From Leptospira perolatii (GTDB taxonomy: Bacteria; Spirochaetota; Leptospiria; Leptospirales; Leptospiraceae): DNA of 64,000 nt. The stretch covers positions 496,001 through 560,000 of the forward strand of contig NZ_NPDZ01000001.1 in assembly GCF_002811875.1 (NCBI RefSeq), read 5' to 3'. The notes under the pieces were generated by a model. The model did not search any database, was not told the origin of the DNA, and was given only the letters and a program-made list of their open reading frames with translations. The position numbers and the translations under genes were made by a program. Below are positions 62,965-64,000 of this stretch, piece after piece (position 1 is the first letter of the stretch; every line of letters starts with the position of its first letter).

Positions 62965-63648
62965 TTAGATTGCGAAGTCTTGAAACCAAACTCCGTCTTT
63001 TAACAATTTTTCTCCCGCTTCTAACCGAATCGGAAACTGAAAAATAGGACCATCCATTACGACAGTGTGATATTCACCGTTTTCTCCCGAAGGATCTATT
63101 CCAGAATCGACCAAGTCTGAAATAGTTTGCTGATTTAACTCCGCGCCCAAGAATTTCTTATCTAAGACTCCATCCCTTACTGCTACAATTTTTGCCTTAA
63201 ATCCGGATGAAAGAAACTCATCCAAAAGTTCTTTTCGGGGTCTTTTCCAGAGAGGATGAACCGCTTCTACATTAGCTTTTTCGCAAGCATTCCACACCCA
63301 CTGTCTATTTTCTTCAACATCGATATCTCCAAAGACGCCGAACTGAATTCCTCGTTGCTGTACTTCTTTGACAGAAGAAATGAAATTCTCCTCGTAGTGG
63401 GCCCAACTTGTAAGAGTTGCCCTAAGTGGAACTCCCAAAGATTCTGCCTGTTTTAACAATACATCAATATGAAGTCCGTGAGATCTGGATCTATCTCCGG
63501 ATTCGATCATCATGCTAATTAGGAGTTTCGGAACTCCTCCGCCGAGTATGGCTTTGTAAAGTGCTAGACAGGAATCTTTCCCGCCGCTCCAGGACGAAAA
63601 AAAGGGCTCATTCTTTATTGAGGGAATTCTTTCAGGGGTATGTTTCAT
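62965..63648 (-). CDS. Dph6-like PP-loop ATPase
   Basis: The 227-residue protein has the PP-loop FFSSWSGGKDSCLALYKA (about 16-33), GVFGDIDVEENRQWV (about 104-118) and the Dph6-type GENGEYHTVVMDGP (about 188-201). The eukaryotic relative amidates diphthine on EF2. Bacteria lack diphthamide, so these homologues probably act on another carboxyl group. It lies next to the partial gene at 63695 on the same strand, 46 bp away. Confidence 0.87.
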   Translation of the reverse strand: MKHTPERIPSIKNEPFFSSWSGGKDSCLALYKAILGGGVPKLLISMMIESGDRSRSHGLHIDVLLKQAESLGVPLRATLTSWAHYEENFISSVKEVQQRGIQFGVFGDIDVEENRQWVWNACEKANVEAVHPLWKRPRKELLDEFLSSGFKAKIVAVRDGVLDKKFLGAELNQQTISDLVDSGIDPSGENGEYHTVVMDGPIFQFPIRLEAGEKLLKDGVWFQDFAI

Positions 63649-63694
63649 GGAAAAATAATATTTAAACTTTCTTATACGAATCGAGTTTGTCTGA

Positions 63695-64000
63695 CTAATC
63701 TTTTTTTAGAAATAATCGGATCCCTTTCGCGATGGATTGTAAGGTCCGAGCCATCAAGCTTTCTAACTTAGTGTGGAGGAAGAGCTCCATAATCAACTTA
63801 CGTAATGCGATATCGAAGGTAAGGTTGTAATCCCTCCAGTCCACTCCAAAACGAAATGGGTAGCTTTCACTAACTTCCGCTTCACCTGTTGAAGTGTGGA
63901 CCAGAGTTCCTTCAAAGTCGGTATGATTTTCATCTAAATGTCTGAATTCCAAAGAGAGGTGCACATTTTTCTTGAATAGGGGGATAGGGATGATTTCTAA
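63695..64000 (-). CDS. Hypothetical protein, 5' end outside window
   Basis: The frame is open to the right edge of the window, so the true start lies beyond 64000. A GTG at 63964 is possible, but I see no ribosome-binding site before it. The visible part (LSLEFRHLDENHTDFEGTLVH, FRFGVDWRDYNLTFDIALRKL) is beta then helix, and ends in a basic tail (GIRLFLKKD). No family is recognised. It is 46 bp upstream of the PP-loop gene. Confidence 0.5.
   Translation of the reverse strand, partial: LEIIPIPLFKKNVHLSLEFRHLDENHTDFEGTLVHTSTGEAEVSESYPFRFGVDWRDYNLTFDIALRKLIMELFLHTKLESLMARTLQSIAKGIRLFLKKD

Overview
The window reads as chromosomal DNA of a spirochaete of the genus Leptospira. The signs are loose spirochaetal lipoboxes on several exported proteins, lipid A and LPS assembly genes (lpxK, an msbA-type exporter, an LptF/LptG permease), an O-methyltransferase very close to a structurally characterised L. 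interrogans enzyme, DUF1566/cadherin-like lipoproteins, fatty-acid oxidation genes with their own electron transfer flavoprotein, and many hypothetical proteins of leptospiral type. The species cannot be told from the window; a non-interrogans lineage is my guess. I found no rRNA, tRNA, CRISPR array, insertion sequence or prophage.

Layout. 1-9 kb: end of a membrane protein, an ATPase-HDOD signalling protein, a decayed rsgA remnant, a comEC-ksgA pair, a membrane-anchored metallo-beta-lactamase-fold protein, and an ECF sigma/FecR pair. 9-16 kb: exported proteins, then a tight leftward run etfB-etfA-lolA-like-(610 aa unknown)-trpS. 16-27 kb: an isovaleryl-CoA-dehydrogenase-like gene overlapping an O-methyltransferase, a CapA-like phosphoesterase, a marR/old-yellow-enzyme pair sharing a putative operator, a GNAT enzyme, a VOC protein, an enoyl-CoA isomerase-like gene and an SDR. 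27-43 kb: envelope genes (lptF/G-type, lpxK, msbA, PBP1A, OmpA-like, exported barrels), a peptide-binding lipoprotein, a methyltransferase and a FAD oxidoreductase. 43-54 kb: ybiT, a DUF1566 lipoprotein, rdgB, a STAS protein, an exported PI-PLC-like enzyme, a response regulator, a Spy-like lipoprotein/ECF sigma/small membrane protein cluster, ssb, an odd hisI and mltG. 54-64 kb: a methylsuccinyl-CoA-dehydrogenase-like gene, ilvD, an ethanolamine permease-eutB-eutC operon and a Dph6-like PP-loop protein.

The genes fit an aerobic organism living on fatty acids: acyl-CoA dehydrogenases feed EtfAB, the isomerase handles unsaturated acyl chains, and the methylsuccinyl-CoA dehydrogenase candidate would serve the ethylmalonyl-CoA route. 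Ethanolamine released from phospholipid could be taken up and split by EutBC without any shell genes here.

The most unusual items are: (i) a composite intergenic element present three times in one internal order (GC-rich hairpin, T-rich block, 16-bp palindrome TGTAGGAGCTCCTACA); (ii) a HisI homologue whose metal motif is degenerate in place while a DCDAD sequence sits in its N-terminal extension; (iii) a PI-PLC-like protein whose C-type-lectin-like motifs occur in permuted order; (iv) a Spy-like/sigma/anti-sigma cluster resembling CnrX-CnrH-CnrY in plan.
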